NCBI GenBank assembly: GCA_013153635.1
Contig: JAADDZ010000006.1
Location: 20,490 to 84,489 of the forward strand
Direction: 5' to 3'
DNA length: 64,000 nucleotides
DNA from: Aquificota bacterium
GTDB taxonomy: Bacteria; Aquificota; Aquificia; Aquificales; Hydrogenothermaceae
The position numbers and the translations under genes are program-made. Each line of letters starts with the position of its first letter. Positions within the stretch are counted from its first letter, which is position 1. Shown in pieces: positions 25,001-35,825 of this stretch. Below the pieces are notes generated by a model. It saw only the letters and a program-made list of their open reading frames with translations, searched no databases and was not told the DNA's origin.

Positions 25001-26338
25001 TTATATCCCAAAGATGAGATATTTGAGATATAAAAGTAGGAGAGCTATTATTACTGTTATTATTGTTACTGGGGTACCTGCCTTTAGAAAGTCTATAAAG
25101 GATATTGGGTAGCCTTCTCGTGCTGATAAACCAGAGGCTACTACATTTGCAGATGCTCCAATTATTGTTAGGTTTCCTCCAAGACATGCTCCAAGGGCTA
25201 AAGCCCACCATAAAGGTTCTGTGTTAAAGGTTACTTCTTTAGAGAAGTCTGCTAGGACGTAAGCCATTGCCATTGTAAATGGGATATTGTCAACGATTCC
25301 TGATATTATTGCTGATAGAGGTCCTAATATTAAAATCCCAGATAAAGGCTCTTTTATTAGAGAGGCTGTAAATTCTGCAAGGGTATCAAATACTCCTGTG
25401 CTTTCCATTCCTCCTATGACTATAAATAATCCGATAAAGAACATTAGTGTTGTCCATTCTACTCGTTCGAATATTTTTTCTGGAGATTCTCCAGACCATA
25501 AAAGTAGTATAGATGCCATAAATAAAGCTACTGTTCCCGGTTCTAGATGTAGGGTATGATGTAGGAAGAAGAGTATTATTGTTATTCCAAATATTATTAA
25601 TCCTTTTCTCATGAGGATAACGTCGAATTCTGCTCTTTCTGTTTTTATTATTTCTTCTAACTCTTTTGGGTCTGTTATTCTTGGGTCTAGTTCACCTTTC
25701 CATTTCATCATGAGGGTGAAAACTATAGTCCCTACTATGTGAGTTACTATTACTATTGGTGCAAGATTTATAATAAAGTCATTGAAGGTAAACTTCCCTA
25801 TTGACCCGATTATTATGTTTGGGGGGTCTCCTATTAATGTGGCTGTCCCTCCTATATTGGAGGCTAGTATGGTAGCGATTACGTATGGTACTGGAGGGAG
25901 TTTGAGTCTCTTAGTTATTCCAATTAGTATCGGTATCATAAACAGTACTGTTGTAACGTTGTCTAAAAAGGCAGAGAGAAAAGCGGTTAAAAATGTGAAT
26001 GTGAGTAAGATGTTTATTGGTTTACCTTTTGTTATTTGGAGTGCTTTTATTGATAATATAGAGAAAAACCCGCTCTCTATAAGGACAGAGACGATTATCA
26101 TCATACCTAGTAGTAAAAATATGGTGTTGTGGTCTATAGCTTCCCATGCGTGTGTGGAGGATTCTATGCCTATAAATACTGCTAAAGCTCCTCCAAATAG
26201 GGCGGCGGCTACTCTGTCAAAGAATTTTTCTAGGATAATCATCGCATAAGTGCCTACGAATACAGCTATAGATAGCCAATAAAGAAATGTTTTTGATACT
26301 TCTATTCCAAGTATGCTAAATAATGTATGATGCTCCAC
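25001..26338 (-). CDS. NhaD/ArsB-superfamily ion transporter
   Basis: Inner-membrane transporter of 445 residues with 11-12 hydrophobic helices. Two inverted repeats each hold a helical hairpin: FLDNVTTVLFMIPI with ASNIGGTATLIGDPPNIII, and IVDNIPFTMAMAYVL with GACLGGNLTIIGASANVV. This is the ion-transporter superfamily that includes NhaD sodium/proton antiporters, ArsB and P-protein. The substrate cannot be assigned by eye. The start is GTG with AGGAG 6 bases upstream. The preceding Usp gene ends 15 bases away in the same direction, so they form an operon. A sodium/proton role is the most probable. Confidence 0.85.
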   Translation of the reverse strand: MEHHTLFSILGIEVSKTFLYWLSIAVFVGTYAMIILEKFFDRVAAALFGGALAVFIGIESSTHAWEAIDHNTIFLLLGMMIIVSVLIESGFFSILSIKALQITKGKPINILLTFTFLTAFLSAFLDNVTTVLFMIPILIGITKRLKLPPVPYVIATILASNIGGTATLIGDPPNIIIGSIGKFTFNDFIINLAPIVIVTHIVGTIVFTLMMKWKGELDPRITDPKELEEIIKTERAEFDVILMRKGLIIFGITIILFFLHHTLHLEPGTVALFMASILLLWSGESPEKIFERVEWTTLMFFIGLFIVIGGMESTGVFDTLAEFTASLIKEPLSGILILGPLSAIISGIVDNIPFTMAMAYVLADFSKEVTFNTEPLWWALALGACLGGNLTIIGASANVVASGLSAREGYPISFIDFLKAGTPVTIITVIIALLLLYLKYLIFGI

Positions 26339-26353
26339 TTTTCACTCCTCTTT

Positions 26354-27127
26354 TTATCCTTTAAAAAGTCCTATTGATATTTCTGAATTTTCTATAAATG
26401 ATTTTTTGTCTTCATGATGTATATTTATCGCTAATAGGTCATACCCGTTTTTTAGTGCAAAGAAAGGTACTTCTTTTTTAGGGTCTCCTTTTATTACTTT
26501 TAGGGTAACTTCTTTGTTTAAGGCTTTTGCAATGAGCTGTTTACTTTTTTCTATACCTTCTTGATATAGTTCTTTTATTATTCTTTTTGCTTCGTCTTCT
26601 GGGTGTGTTTTTATAAGTGAGTATTCAAAGTATTCTTCGTGGAATGCATATATGAATTCTGTATGGCTTACTTTAGATAGTATCTCAAAGGAAGCTTTTA
26701 TGTATTGTTCGTTGTCGCTGTCTGGGTCTATATATATGATTGATTTTTGTATATCTTTTGCTTCTATTATTGGGAATAGAATATGGGTTTTGTCAAATTT
26801 TTCTACAAATTTTTCTGTTGCTGGGTGTTTGAATATATGAACCATTGGGTCTATCTTTTCATGAGGGATTATTATTAGGTCAGGTAAATATTTATCTACG
26901 TATTGGTTTATTTTGTCCTTTATCCCGTTTTTTTCTATAAATAATTGATAGTTTAGGTTTAACTGATTTAGCTTCATTTTAATAGTTTCTTCATTTTGGT
27001 GTTCTTTTTTCTCTAAAATTAGTATTATCAGCTTTGAGTTAAAGGCTTTTGTAAATTTTGATGCTAGGTATAGTGTGTTTTCAACTACTTGTTCTGGGAA
27101 AACTAGCAGTATAGTGTTTAATTCCAC
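26354..27127 (-). CDS. tandem universal stress protein-like protein
   Basis: About 257 residues with two Usp-like alpha/beta domains. In each, a beta1 strand (NTILLVFPEQ; KSIIYIDPDSD) is followed by a helix, and each ends in a conserved block near PDLIIIPHE and GYDLLAINIH. The canonical G-2X-G-9X-G(S/T) ATP loop is not clear in either half, so nucleotide binding is uncertain. The GTG at 27127, 5 bases after GGAGG, is chosen rather than the TTG at 27139, which lies on the ribosome-binding site. It is co-transcribed with the antiporter and may regulate it, as other Usp domains do for transporters. Confidence 0.72.
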   Translation of the reverse strand: MELNTILLVFPEQVVENTLYLASKFTKAFNSKLIILILEKKEHQNEETIKMKLNQLNLNYQLFIEKNGIKDKINQYVDKYLPDLIIIPHEKIDPMVHIFKHPATEKFVEKFDKTHILFPIIEAKDIQKSIIYIDPDSDNEQYIKASFEILSKVSHTEFIYAFHEEYFEYSLIKTHPEDEAKRIIKELYQEGIEKSKQLIAKALNKEVTLKVIKGDPKKEVPFFALKNGYDLLAINIHHEDKKSFIENSEISIGLFKG

Positions 27128-27182
27128 TGTTCCCTCCAATTTTATCTTTATTAGATATTATCGTTTTCCAGTTGTATAATCT

Positions 27183-27812
27183 TTAATTTTTATCCTTTTT
27201 GCAGTTTTTTATACATATTTTCTTTACATCAATTTTACCACCACAATTAGAAAAACATATATCAAAATCGTTGGTACATGTACAGTCTTTTTGGCATGCT
27301 TTTTTCTCTTTCTCTAAAATTTTTTCAAAGTTTGGAGGAAAGGGTCTGTCTGGAGGACGAGGCTTTAGTATCCTTAGGTGTTCTAATTCTAGGCTTAATT
27401 GACGGTATCTTTCACAGGAATATTTATCTTTTCTATCCCTTAGGCATCTGGTTTTGTAGTGTAGATAGGTATCGTAAATTAGCCTATACCTTGAGAACCA
27501 TTGATCATAATGGTATAGGTAATCTCTATAAAGAGTGTTGTATATTTCGAGGTTTTCTTTGTACCTTTTCTCTAATAGAGAATATATCTGCTTTGCTCTA
27601 TTGTAAGCTTGGTCTATACATTTCTCATATTCTAGTTTGCATCTGTTTTCACATTCTATTTTTTCTTTTTTGCAATTTTCTATACACTGCTTGTCTCCAC
27701 CTATATATACTTTTCCTATTTTATATTTGGCAGTACTACAAGATATTAAATAGACAGAAAGGAAGACAAGGAGCAGATACTTAAATCTGCCCCATCTTTT
27801 TTGCCAGTTCAT
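27183..27812 (-). CDS. cysteine-rich putative lipoprotein
   Basis: A 209-residue protein with a basic N-terminus, a hydrophobic core and lipobox LISC (acylated Cys at about residue 25). The mature chain has 14 further cysteines in two clusters: [16 protein letters not shown]-type spacing near the start and a dense [18 protein letters not shown] block at the end, with a long Tyr/Arg-rich helical middle and a proline-rich [10 protein letters not shown] hinge. The even number suggests seven disulfides or metal binding. Its first 32 bases overlap the end of htpX. No family recognised. Confidence 0.7.
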   Translation of the reverse strand: MNWQKRWGRFKYLLLVFLSVYLISCSTAKYKIGKVYIGGDKQCIENCKKEKIECENRCKLEYEKCIDQAYNRAKQIYSLLEKRYKENLEIYNTLYRDYLYHYDQWFSRYRLIYDTYLHYKTRCLRDRKDKYSCERYRQLSLELEHLRILKPRPPDRPFPPNFEKILEKEKKACQKDCTCTNDFDICFSNCGGKIDVKKICIKNCKKDKN

Positions 27813-28650
27813 ATAATCTTTTTATCCTTTCTTGTGTTGGAGGGTGGGTGGAAAATAAAGAAGCGATAAAGTCTCCTCTAAGAGGATTTACTATCATTAA
27901 ATGGGCTGTTCCCGGGTTTATCTCTTGAGATGCTACAGGAGCTAGTTCTTTTGCGGCCATTTCTAATTTTTCTAAAGCTCTTGCTAAGGCTAATGGACAA
28001 CCACATATTTTTGCTCCTGTCTCATCTGCCGCATATTCTCTAGAACGAGAAATCGCCATCTGTACTAACATTGCGGCTATTGGAGCTAATACCATAAGTA
28101 AAACAGCTGATATGATTCCTCCTATGCCATTGTCTTCATCGTCTCTGCCTCCAAAGAAGCTAGACCAAAAAGCCATCTCTGCTATCATGGAGATAGCTCC
28201 TCCTATAGTTGCGGCTATCGTAGAGATGAGAATATCTCTATTTTTTATGTGGGCTATCTCATGAGCTAGAACACCTCTTAGCTCTTCTCTATCTAGTATT
28301 TTAAGGAGACCTGAAGTAACTGCTACTGCCGCATGTTCAGGGTTTCTTCCTGTTGCAAAGGCGTTTGGTACATCTATAGGTGCTAGGTAAATTTTGGGTT
28401 TGGGTATATTTGCTCTTCTTGCTAAATCTTCTACAATATCATGAAGCCATGGAGCTTCTTCATAAGGGACTTCTTTGGCTCCGTACATAGCCAAAACCAT
28501 CTTGTCAGAAAACCAATAGGCGAAGAAGTTCATAGCCATAGCTATGAAAAATGCTATGACCATACCAGTTTGACCGCCTAATAGTTTACCTATCGCCAAG
28601 AACAGCCCTGTTAATATTCCAAGGAGAAGGACTGTTTTTAAGTTGTGCAT
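27781..28650 (-). CDS. htpX: membrane zinc protease HtpX (M48)
   Basis: A 289-residue inner-membrane metalloprotease that degrades damaged membrane proteins. Two N-terminal membrane helices lie at about 7-45, the zinc site HEIAH is at 130-134, and the third ligand Glu is in [14 protein letters not shown] near residue 205. Two further hydrophobic segments lie between them (about 145-195). The C-terminal [14 protein letters not shown] motif is typical. ATG start after GGAGGT. It is followed, with overlap, by the cysteine-rich lipoprotein gene, implying co-expression, perhaps in envelope stress. Regulation is not visible. Confidence 0.95.
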   Translation of the reverse strand: MHNLKTVLLLGILTGLFLAIGKLLGGQTGMVIAFFIAMAMNFFAYWFSDKMVLAMYGAKEVPYEEAPWLHDIVEDLARRANIPKPKIYLAPIDVPNAFATGRNPEHAAVAVTSGLLKILDREELRGVLAHEIAHIKNRDILISTIAATIGGAISMIAEMAFWSSFFGGRDDEDNGIGGIISAVLLMVLAPIAAMLVQMAISRSREYAADETGAKICGCPLALARALEKLEMAAKELAPVASQEINPGTAHLMIVNPLRGDFIASLFSTHPPTQERIKRLYELAKKMGQI

Positions 28651-28737
28651 ATTATATTGACCTCCTTAACTTTTTAAAATTTTTTCTTATTATTAAGTAA
28701 AGTAAGATATATTTTATCAAAGTTTGTGGTATGAATT

Positions 28738-29967
28738 ATGTCAGAAAATAAATATTTCCAGTATAAAACTATAGTAGAGCTTGCAGGGGAAGCGGTAGTT
28801 ATTATTCAAGATGAAAAGATTGTTTATACCAATCCTAAATGTTCACAGTTAACAGGTTACACACGGGAAGAGATAATGTCTACACCTTTTATAGAGTTTA
28901 TATATCATGAAGACAGAGATAGAGTTATGAAAAATTTCCAAAATAGAATTAAGGGTTTGCCTGCAGAAAAAGAGTACGATTTTCGGATAGTGCATAAAAA
29001 TGGGAGTATAAAGTGGTTTCATATTAGACCTGTGATAATACAGTGGAATGGTAGACCAGCTGTTTTAGATTTCTTGGTAGATGTAACAGAAAGGAAATTT
29101 TTAGAAGAGAAATTAAAACAGTCTTTAGCTATTTTGAAGGCTACAATAGATTCTACTGAAGATGCTATATTAGTTATAGACAAAAATGCTAATGTTTTGA
29201 CTTATAATAAATCTTTTTTAAAGCTTTGGAATCTTGTTGACAAAGATATGCAGTTAGACGGAAAAAAGCTGTTAAATAAGATAAAACACAATCTAAAAGA
29301 TTCTCAAAAGTTTGTAGTTGCTATTCAAGAAATCCATAAAAATCCAAATAGAGTGATAAAAGATACTTTTGAGTTAAAAGATGGAAGGGTTTTTTCTAGA
29401 TATTCATATCCATTTAAGATAGATGGGAAAATCTATGGAAGGGTTTGGTACTCAAAAGATATTACAGAAAGTATAAAGTATGAAAAGGAGTTGGAAAAGT
29501 TAGCCTCTACAGACCATCTAACAGGTTTGTTCAATAGAAGAAAGTTTATGTCAATACTAGAGAGTTTTGTAGAGAAGAACGCTGTTCCTTTTTCTCTTAT
29601 AATGTTTGACATAGATAACTTTAAAAGTATAAATGATACGTATGGACATCATACAGGGGATACTATCTTAAAAGAAGTTTCAAATCGGGTTAGCAGTCTT
29701 TTAGATGATAGATGTATCTTTTCTAGGTGGGGTGGAGAAGAATTTATGATTTTGTTCTCTGGTGCAAAACTAGGAGATGGTCTGTTTTTGGCAAAGCTCA
29801 TACTAAAAAGTATCAATAAGATACGCTACAACTCTAAATATGTAAGTGCTAGTTTTGGGATAACAGAATTTAAAAAAAATGAAACTATTTTTGAACTGTT
29901 AAAAAGAGTAGATGAAGCGATGTATATAGCAAAGACAACGGGAAAAAATAAAGTGGTGGCTCTATAA
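28738..29967 (+). CDS. PAS-PAS-GGDEF diguanylate cyclase
   Basis: A 409-residue cytoplasmic signalling enzyme. PAS domain 1 covers about 8-120 (IVYTNPKCSQLTGYTREEI; ends FLVDVTERK), PAS domain 2 about 128-246 (ends YSKDITE), and the GGDEF domain about 255-409. The active-site loop is GGEEF at 332-336, a functional variant, with DHLTGLFNRR and MFDIDNFKSINDTYGH. The RxxD inhibitory site five residues upstream is absent (DDRCIFSR), so product inhibition is not expected at that site. It should make cyclic di-GMP in response to a PAS ligand or redox state. No membrane helices; no EAL domain nearby. Confidence 0.94.
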   Translation: MSENKYFQYKTIVELAGEAVVIIQDEKIVYTNPKCSQLTGYTREEIMSTPFIEFIYHEDRDRVMKNFQNRIKGLPAEKEYDFRIVHKNGSIKWFHIRPVIIQWNGRPAVLDFLVDVTERKFLEEKLKQSLAILKATIDSTEDAILVIDKNANVLTYNKSFLKLWNLVDKDMQLDGKKLLNKIKHNLKDSQKFVVAIQEIHKNPNRVIKDTFELKDGRVFSRYSYPFKIDGKIYGRVWYSKDITESIKYEKELEKLASTDHLTGLFNRRKFMSILESFVEKNAVPFSLIMFDIDNFKSINDTYGHHTGDTILKEVSNRVSSLLDDRCIFSRWGGEEFMILFSGAKLGDGLFLAKLILKSINKIRYNSKYVSASFGITEFKKNETIFELLKRVDEAMYIAKTTGKNKVVAL

Positions 29968-29974
29968 GCCACCA
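29954..29974. terminator. bidirectional terminator between the GGDEF gene and dnaK
   Basis: Stem TGGTGGC (29954-29960), loop with the cyclase stop codon, GCCACCA (29968-29974). T-rich tracts follow on both strands (ATTTTGTT on plus, CTTTATTTTTT on minus). It lies exactly between the two convergent genes. Confidence 0.85.
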
Positions 29975-29979
29975 TTTTG

Positions 29980-31869
29980 TTATTGAACTTCTGGTTCTAT
30001 TACATCGTCATCTCCACCTTCTTTCTTTCCTGAAGATGCAGTTTGAGAACCTTGTTCGTAGAGTTTTTGAGCTATTTTGTTTGCTACTGAAGTTACTTTG
30101 TCTATAGCTAGCTGTATCTGATTTCTATCATTAGATTGTAGAGCTTGCTTTGCTTCTGCTATCGCCGATTCTGCTTCTTTTATTTCTTCTTCTGTTAGCT
30201 TGCCTTTGTTTTCATTTATTGTTTTTTCTAAACTATATACAAGAGCATCTAGCTGATTTCTAAGCTCCACTGTTTCTTGGAATTTTAGGTCTTCTTCTTC
30301 ATGTTTTTTAGCTTCTTCTATGATTTTTTGAATTTCGTCTTCAGTTAATCCACTTGTTGGTTGTACAGTTATAGATTGAGCTTTACCTGTTGCTTTATCT
30401 GTAGCAGTTACATGGAGAATACCATCAGCGTCTATATCAAAACATACCTCGATTTGAGGAACACCTCTTGGAGCAGGTGGTATATCTGTGAGGAAAAATC
30501 TTCCAAGAGATTTGTTCTCTTTTGCCATTTTTCTTTCACCTTGTAGAACATGGATTTCTACTTGTGTTTGATTATCCGCGGCTGTTGTAAATACTTCACA
30601 TTTCTTAGTTGGTATAGGAGTGTTTCTCGGTATAAGTACAGTCATAACACCTCCAAGAGTCTCTATCCCAAGAGATAGAGGAGTTACATCTATCAAGAGT
30701 ACATCTTTCACTTCTCCTGCAAGTACACCACCTTGGATAGCCGCTCCAACCGCTACAACTTCGTCAGGGTTCACACCTTTATGAGCTTCTTTTCCAAAGA
30801 ACTCTTTTATTCTTTGCTGTACCATTGGTATTCTTGTAGACCCACCTACTAACACTACATCATCAATGTCTTGAGGAGTTAATTTTGCTGTTTCTAATGT
30901 TCTTTTGACAATGTCCATAGTTTTGTCTATAAGGTCTTTTATCATCTCTTCTAGTCTTGCTCTAGTGAGCTTCTTTTGAAGATGTAGAGGCTGATTCGTT
31001 TCTGGGTCTATAGTAATAAATGGTAGATTTATCTCTGTTTCAAGTTTAAATGAAAGCTCTTTTTTGGCTTGCTCTGCGGCTTCTTTGATTCTTTGGAATG
31101 CTGTTTTATCTTCTCTAAGGTCGATGTTGTGTTCTTTTTTAAATTCATCGATTAGCCAATTTATGATGCGTGCGTCAATATCAGCACCACCTAGATGTGT
31201 ATCTCCATCTGTTGCTTTTACTTCAATAACACCATCTCCACCTTCAAGTATAGATACGTCAAAAGTACCTCCTCCAAAGTCATAAACAAGTATTTTTACG
31301 TCAGATTTTTTATCTAATCCATAAGCTAATGCGGCGGCTGTAGGTTCATTTATAATTCTTTTAACTTCTAATCCAGCTATTTTCCCAGCATCTTTGGTCG
31401 CTTGTCTTTGTCTTTCGTTGAAATATGCTGGTACAGTAATTACCGCTTCTGTAACTTCTTCTCCTAAGTATGATTCAGCCGCTTCTTTTAGCTTTTTTAA
31501 AATTTGGGCGGCTACTTCTTCAGGTCTTACGACTTTTCCTGCATTAGGGACATCAAAAGCCGCATCTCCTTTTTCATCAGCTACTACTTTATAGGATACA
31601 TTTCTTGCTTCTTCTTTTACTTCATCAAATTTTCTTCCGATAAATCTCTTTGATTCATATATAGTATTTAGAGGGTCTAATACCGCTCTTCTTTTTGCTG
31701 GTTCTCCTACTAATATCTCTTTTTCTTTTGTCCATGAAACTACAGATGGAGTAGTTCTAAAACCTTCTTGGTTTGCTATGACTATAGGTTCTCCTCCTGC
31801 CATAACTGAAACAACAGAGTTTGTAGTTCCTAAGTCAATACCTATTATTTTTTTTGCCTTTTCTTTCAT
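29980..31869 (-). CDS. dnaK: molecular chaperone DnaK (Hsp70)
   Basis: Hsp70 chaperone, 629 residues. The N-terminal ATPase domain has [14 protein letters not shown], the phosphate motif [15 protein letters not shown] and [14 protein letters not shown]. The interdomain linker is [17 protein letters not shown], and the beta-sandwich substrate domain and helical lid follow, ending in the acidic EPEVQ-type tail. Start ATG after CGGAGGT. It folds nascent and stressed proteins with DnaJ and GrpE, which are not in this window. Expression is expected from the strong sigma70 promoter upstream; no CIRCE element is seen. Confidence 0.98.
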   Translation of the reverse strand: MKEKAKKIIGIDLGTTNSVVSVMAGGEPIVIANQEGFRTTPSVVSWTKEKEILVGEPAKRRAVLDPLNTIYESKRFIGRKFDEVKEEARNVSYKVVADEKGDAAFDVPNAGKVVRPEEVAAQILKKLKEAAESYLGEEVTEAVITVPAYFNERQRQATKDAGKIAGLEVKRIINEPTAAALAYGLDKKSDVKILVYDFGGGTFDVSILEGGDGVIEVKATDGDTHLGGADIDARIINWLIDEFKKEHNIDLREDKTAFQRIKEAAEQAKKELSFKLETEINLPFITIDPETNQPLHLQKKLTRARLEEMIKDLIDKTMDIVKRTLETAKLTPQDIDDVVLVGGSTRIPMVQQRIKEFFGKEAHKGVNPDEVVAVGAAIQGGVLAGEVKDVLLIDVTPLSLGIETLGGVMTVLIPRNTPIPTKKCEVFTTAADNQTQVEIHVLQGERKMAKENKSLGRFFLTDIPPAPRGVPQIEVCFDIDADGILHVTATDKATGKAQSITVQPTSGLTEDEIQKIIEEAKKHEEEDLKFQETVELRNQLDALVYSLEKTINENKGKLTEEEIKEAESAIAEAKQALQSNDRNQIQLAIDKVTSVANKIAQKLYEQGSQTASSGKKEGGDDDVIEPEVQ

Positions 31870-31903
31870 TTCGTAACCTCCGAGGCAATTTATTTCACTA
31901 ATA

Positions 31904-31932
31904 ATGATATTTCTTTAGTTTAATTTTGTCAA
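31904..31932 (-). promoter_or_regulatory. sigma70-type promoter of dnaK
   Basis: On the minus strand TTGACA (31927-31932), 17-base spacer, TATCAT (31904-31909). Near consensus. No CIRCE inverted repeat (TTAGCACTC-N9-GAGTGCTAA) occurs nearby, so HrcA control is not indicated. Confidence 0.8.
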
Positions 31933-32029
31933 GATTTTTTATAAGGAAGTTATAAGATTTTTATGTGGAATGAAATTATAAATAGGCATAAAATATATTG
32001 TTTAGATATAACAAAGTTAAGAGGTATTT

Positions 32030-33340
32030 TTGATGAAATATTACATAAGAACTTTTGGTTGCCAGATGAATATATATGATTCTCAAAAAATGGCAGGTAT
32101 TTTGAAAAATCTTGGATATGAGCCTGCTGAAGATTGGAAAGATGCTGATGTTATCCTTGTGAACACTTGTTCTGTTAGAGAAAAACCAGACCAAAAGGTT
32201 CTATCAGCTCTTGGAGAATTTAAAAAAGTCAAGAAAGATAATCCTAATGCGATTATAGGAGTTTGTGGCTGTCTTGCCCAAAGAGCTGGTTATGAGATTT
32301 TGCAAAAAGCACCTTTTATAGATATGGTTTTTGGGACAACTAATATTCATCATCTACCAAAACTTCTTGAAGAGGCAAAGTCAGGAAACAAAGCTGTAGA
32401 AATTATAGAGGAAATAGACCAAGGAGAGGTTGAGCTAGATAAATACCCTACAGTGAGAGAAAATGAATATACTGCTTATGTAACAATAATCAGAGGTTGT
32501 GATAAAGCTTGTACTTACTGTATTGTTCCTTATACAAGAGGTAAAGAAAGAAGTAGACGTATAGGAGAGATATTACAAGAGGTACAGTTTTTAGTTGAAG
32601 ATGGTGTAAAAGAGATTCATCTAATAGGACAGAACGTTACTGCTTATGGTAAGGACTTAGGAGACGTGAAGTTCTGGGAGCTATTGTATGCGGTAGCCAA
32701 TGTAAAAGGTGTTGAAAGAATTAGGTTTACTACTGGACACCCAAGGGATTTAGATGAAAGCATAATAAAAGCTATGGCTGATATACCTCAAGTTTGTGAA
32801 GCTTTACATCTGCCGATACAGGCAGGTTCGGATAAGATACTGTCTGCAATGGATAGGGGATACACTCAAAAAGAGTACCTCAAAAAGATAGAATTACTTA
32901 AAAAGTATATACCTAATATAGCCTTATCCACAGACATAATAGTTGGATTTCCCGGGGAAACTTACCAAGATTATCTCCAAACGGTAAAAGTTATAAAAGA
33001 GGTGGAGTACGACCAAGTTTTCGCTTTTAAATATTCTCCAAGACCGGGTACCCCTGCGGCAGATTTAGATATAACTGAAAACCCAGAAATTGTTAGTAAA
33101 AGGTTAAGTGAGCTTATAAACATACAAAAAGATATTTCTTTAAAGAAAAACCTCCAATACGAAGGAAAAATAGTAGAAGTTTTGGTAGAAGAAGATAAAG
33201 GAAATGGTGAATTAGTTGGAAGAACAAGAACAAATAAGCTTGTTCATTTGATTGGAAGGAATAACTTATTAGGTAGATTAATTGATGTAAAGATTTCACA
33301 AGCAAACAGGTTTTCCCTAGTAGGAGAAATAATCGAATAA
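32030..33340 (+). CDS. miaB: tRNA-2-methylthio-N6-dimethylallyladenosine synthase
   Basis: Radical SAM methylthiotransferase that modifies A37 of tRNAs reading UNN codons, 436 residues. The N-terminal UPF0004 domain carries the auxiliary cluster cysteines Cys10, Cys46 and Cys80; the radical SAM motif is Cys156-X3-Cys160-X2-Cys163 in RGCDKACTYCIVPYTRG. A C-terminal TRAM domain begins near IVEVLVEEDKG. These match MiaB rather than RimO or MtaB, in particular the FGCQMN opening. ATG start after AAGAGG. The DUF151 gene follows by 36 bases and is probably co-transcribed. Confidence 0.96.
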   Translation: MMKYYIRTFGCQMNIYDSQKMAGILKNLGYEPAEDWKDADVILVNTCSVREKPDQKVLSALGEFKKVKKDNPNAIIGVCGCLAQRAGYEILQKAPFIDMVFGTTNIHHLPKLLEEAKSGNKAVEIIEEIDQGEVELDKYPTVRENEYTAYVTIIRGCDKACTYCIVPYTRGKERSRRIGEILQEVQFLVEDGVKEIHLIGQNVTAYGKDLGDVKFWELLYAVANVKGVERIRFTTGHPRDLDESIIKAMADIPQVCEALHLPIQAGSDKILSAMDRGYTQKEYLKKIELLKKYIPNIALSTDIIVGFPGETYQDYLQTVKVIKEVEYDQVFAFKYSPRPGTPAADLDITENPEIVSKRLSELINIQKDISLKKNLQYEGKIVEVLVEEDKGNGELVGRTRTNKLVHLIGRNNLLGRLIDVKISQANRFSLVGEIIE

Positions 33341-33376
33341 TTATAAATTTCTTTGGAGAGAAAGGAGGAGCCTATT

Positions 33377-33859
33377 ATGATTGAGGTTTTTGTCCAAGGT
33401 ATAACCTTAGACCCGATTACAAATATGCCTATAGTTGTTTTAAAAAGCAAAGAAGGAAAAGATATTTTGCCTATTTGGATAGGTGTTTTTGAAGCAAATG
33501 CCATCGCTATGGAGTTAGAAAATGTTGAAAGACCAAGACCTATGACTCATGACCTTATTGGCTCTCTTTTATGTAATCTTGGTGCTTCTGTTGATTATAT
33601 AGTTATTCACACTCTAAAAGATAATACTTATTACGCAGATATTGTTTTGACAATAAATGGAGAACAGATAAGGATAGATTCGAGACCTAGTGATGCTATA
33701 AATATAGCTTTGCGTTCTAACGCCCCTATCTATGTGGAAGAGCAAGTTTTAAAAGCTTCTTTAGAAGATGTAGAAGAAAAAACAAAAATGGAAGAAGATG
33801 AGATAAAAGAATGGTTAGAATCTTTAAAACCAGAAGATTTTAAAAAATTGGAGCATTAA
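33377..33859 (+). CDS. bifunctional nuclease family protein (DUF151/BFN)
   Basis: A 160-residue protein from ATG 33377, which has an excellent AAAGGAGG 8 bases upstream; an open frame 8 codons longer would lack one. It carries the DUF151 domain: [50 protein letters not shown], and [19 protein letters not shown]. Plant and bacterial members have been reported to have RNase and DNase activity, though the physiological role in bacteria is unclear. The C-terminal UvrB/UvrC-type tail region is acidic and short. Stop overlaps fabH stop by 4 bases (convergent). Confidence 0.9.
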   Translation: MIEVFVQGITLDPITNMPIVVLKSKEGKDILPIWIGVFEANAIAMELENVERPRPMTHDLIGSLLCNLGASVDYIVIHTLKDNTYYADIVLTINGEQIRIDSRPSDAINIALRSNAPIYVEEQVLKASLEDVEEKTKMEEDEIKEWLESLKPEDFKKLEH

Positions 33860-34788
33860 ATCTTAATAGTTAATGCTCCCCATGTTAGACCGCCGCCAAA
33901 TGCAGTTAAAAGTAAATAATCTCCAGAGTGAAATCTACCTTCTTCTTTAGCTTCATACATAGCTATCGGAATTGATGCGGCACTAGTATTTCCGTATCTA
34001 TGTATATTTGAAAATACTTTTTCCTCTGGTAGTTCTAGTCTCTCTGCAATGGCTTTTATAATTCTTATGTTAGCTTGATGAGGGATAACAAGTTTTATAT
34101 CATCTAAGCTAAGATTCGCTTTTTCTAAAGCTTTCATAGAGGCATCTGCCATATTTTTAACAGCGAGTTTAAAGGTTTCTCTTCCTCTCATCTTTATCTT
34201 CTCTCCTACTGGACAGTATAAAGAACCCCAATGAGAGCCGTCAGAATGCATAACCGCAGATAATATACCTTTGTCGTTATTAGTTCTAGATAGAACTACC
34301 GCTCCTGCTCCATCTCCAAAGAGTACAGCAGTTGTCCTATCGTTCCAATCTACAATTTTGGAAAAAACTTCTGCACCTACTACAAGTACATTTTCAGCCT
34401 GTCCAGAGGCTATAAAAGTTTTAGCAAGAGTAAGAGCATATATAAAACCACTACACGCGGCGGAGATGTCAAAAGCCATAGGTTTATTACACTTTAGTTT
34501 GTCAGCTAAAAAACATGCGGTTGATGGAAAAATCATATCAGGTGTAGACGTTGCTACGATTACTACGTCAATATCTCTTGGGTGCATTTTTGCTTTTTCC
34601 AATGCCTCTTTTGCCGCATAAAAACCGAGGTCGCTTGCTTTTTCCCATTCTTCAGCGATTCGTCTTTCTTTTATTCCTGTTCTGGTTGTTATCCATTCAT
34701 CAGAGGTGTTTAAAAATTTTTCTAAATCTTCATTTGTAAGGACACGAGGAGGAACATACATTCCAAACCCAACAAGTTCACAAGCCAT
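33856..34788 (-). CDS. fabH: beta-ketoacyl-ACP synthase III (FabH)
   Basis: Condenses acetyl-CoA with malonyl-ACP to start fatty acid synthesis, 310 residues. The active-site triad is Cys112 in DISAACSGF, His in [10 protein letters not shown] (about 237) and Asn in [11 protein letters not shown] (about 267). The last gene of the yceD-rpmF-plsX-fabH cluster on the minus strand, 11 bases after plsX. ATG start after AAGAGGTC. It overlaps the convergent DUF151 gene by 4 bases at its end. No fabD or acpP is adjacent. Confidence 0.97.
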   Translation of the reverse strand: MACELVGFGMYVPPRVLTNEDLEKFLNTSDEWITTRTGIKERRIAEEWEKASDLGFYAAKEALEKAKMHPRDIDVVIVATSTPDMIFPSTACFLADKLKCNKPMAFDISAACSGFIYALTLAKTFIASGQAENVLVVGAEVFSKIVDWNDRTTAVLFGDGAGAVVLSRTNNDKGILSAVMHSDGSHWGSLYCPVGEKIKMRGRETFKLAVKNMADASMKALEKANLSLDDIKLVIPHQANIRIIKAIAERLELPEEKVFSNIHRYGNTSAASIPIAMYEAKEEGRFHSGDYLLLTAFGGGLTWGALTIKI

Positions 34789-34799
34789 AATGACCTCTT

Positions 34800-35825
34800 T
34801 TAAGATAATTCTTCTTTAAGTTCTTCAGGGAGAAGGTGATTAATATTATCATAAAGTTTTTCGTTAAAATGGGTTTTTTCAAATTCTGTGGCAACTCTAA
34901 GGGAGTTTTTGATAGCTTTAGCATCAGCTCTACCGTGAGTTATTATGCAAGTACCTTTTGTTCCAAGTAGGGGGGCTCCTCCATGTTCAGCATAGTCAGC
35001 TTTCTTTTTAAATCTTTTTACAGCTGGATAGATTAGTAAAGCCCCTATTTTTGTTATAATACTTTTTTTGATTTCTTGTTTTAGCATATCTAAAATAACT
35101 AGACCTAAACTTTCACTAGTTTTTAGTACTACATTTCCCACAAATCCATCGCACACAATAACATCAAAATCCCCTGTAAATATATCTCGTCCTTCTGCAT
35201 TTCCAACGAAGTTTAGTTTTGTCATTTTTAGGAGAGGATATGTATCTTTTACTAGCTCATTTCCTTTTCCTTCTTCTTCTCCTACGCTAAGTATACCAAC
35301 TTTTGGATTTTTAGAGCTTTTTAAAATCTCTTTTACATAGGTATGTCCCATTACTGCAAAGTAAACAAGATGCCTTGGACGGGAATCTACGTTAGCTCCT
35401 GCATCTATTAGTACTGTAGGTTTTCCTTTTTTTGTAGGGAATGCAACACCTATTGCTGGTCTTTCTATACCCGGAGAAGCTCCTATTATAAACTTTGCTA
35501 CAGCCATTGCCGCTCCAGTATTTCCCGCTGAAACAAAAGCTTTTGCCTTTCCTTCTCTAACGAGTTTTCCAGCAATGTGCATAGAAGATTTTCTTTTTTT
35601 TCTAAAAGCTATAGAAGGAGGTTCATGCATTTGGATAACGTCATCTGCATGGACTATCTCTATAGGTAGGTTTTCTCCTTTGTACTTTTTTAGAAGTTTC
35701 TGTAGAATGTCCTTTTTCCCTACTAGATATACACCTACTTTGTACTCTTTAACGAATTCGATTGCACCTTTTACAGTACTGGAAGGGGCATAGTCCCCTC
35801 CCATAGCGTCTAATGCTATATACAA
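34800..35825 (-). CDS. plsX: phosphate acyltransferase PlsX
   Basis: Makes acyl-phosphate from acyl-ACP for phospholipid synthesis, peripherally on the membrane, 341 residues. The opening is [20 protein letters not shown], and [32 protein letters not shown] and [12 protein letters not shown] are typical. Start is TTG, directly after the rpmF stop codon; the ribosome-binding site lies inside the end of rpmF (AGAGGT), so initiation may depend on coupling. Gene order rpmF-plsX-fabH is widely conserved. Confidence 0.96.
   Translation of the reverse strand: MYIALDAMGGDYAPSSTVKGAIEFVKEYKVGVYLVGKKDILQKLLKKYKGENLPIEIVHADDVIQMHEPPSIAFRKKRKSSMHIAGKLVREGKAKAFVSAGNTGAAMAVAKFIIGASPGIERPAIGVAFPTKKGKPTVLIDAGANVDSRPRHLVYFAVMGHTYVKEILKSSKNPKVGILSVGEEEGKGNELVKDTYPLLKMTKLNFVGNAEGRDIFTGDFDVIVCDGFVGNVVLKTSESLGLVILDMLKQEIKKSIITKIGALLIYPAVKRFKKKADYAEHGGAPLLGTKGTCIITHGRADAKAIKNSLRVATEFEKTHFNEKLYDNINHLLPEELKEELS

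Noticed and set aside
31860-32030. CIRCE/HrcA operator upstream of dnaK
   Set aside because: No TTAGCACTC-N9-GAGTGCTAA-like inverted repeat; only a sigma70-type promoter is visible.
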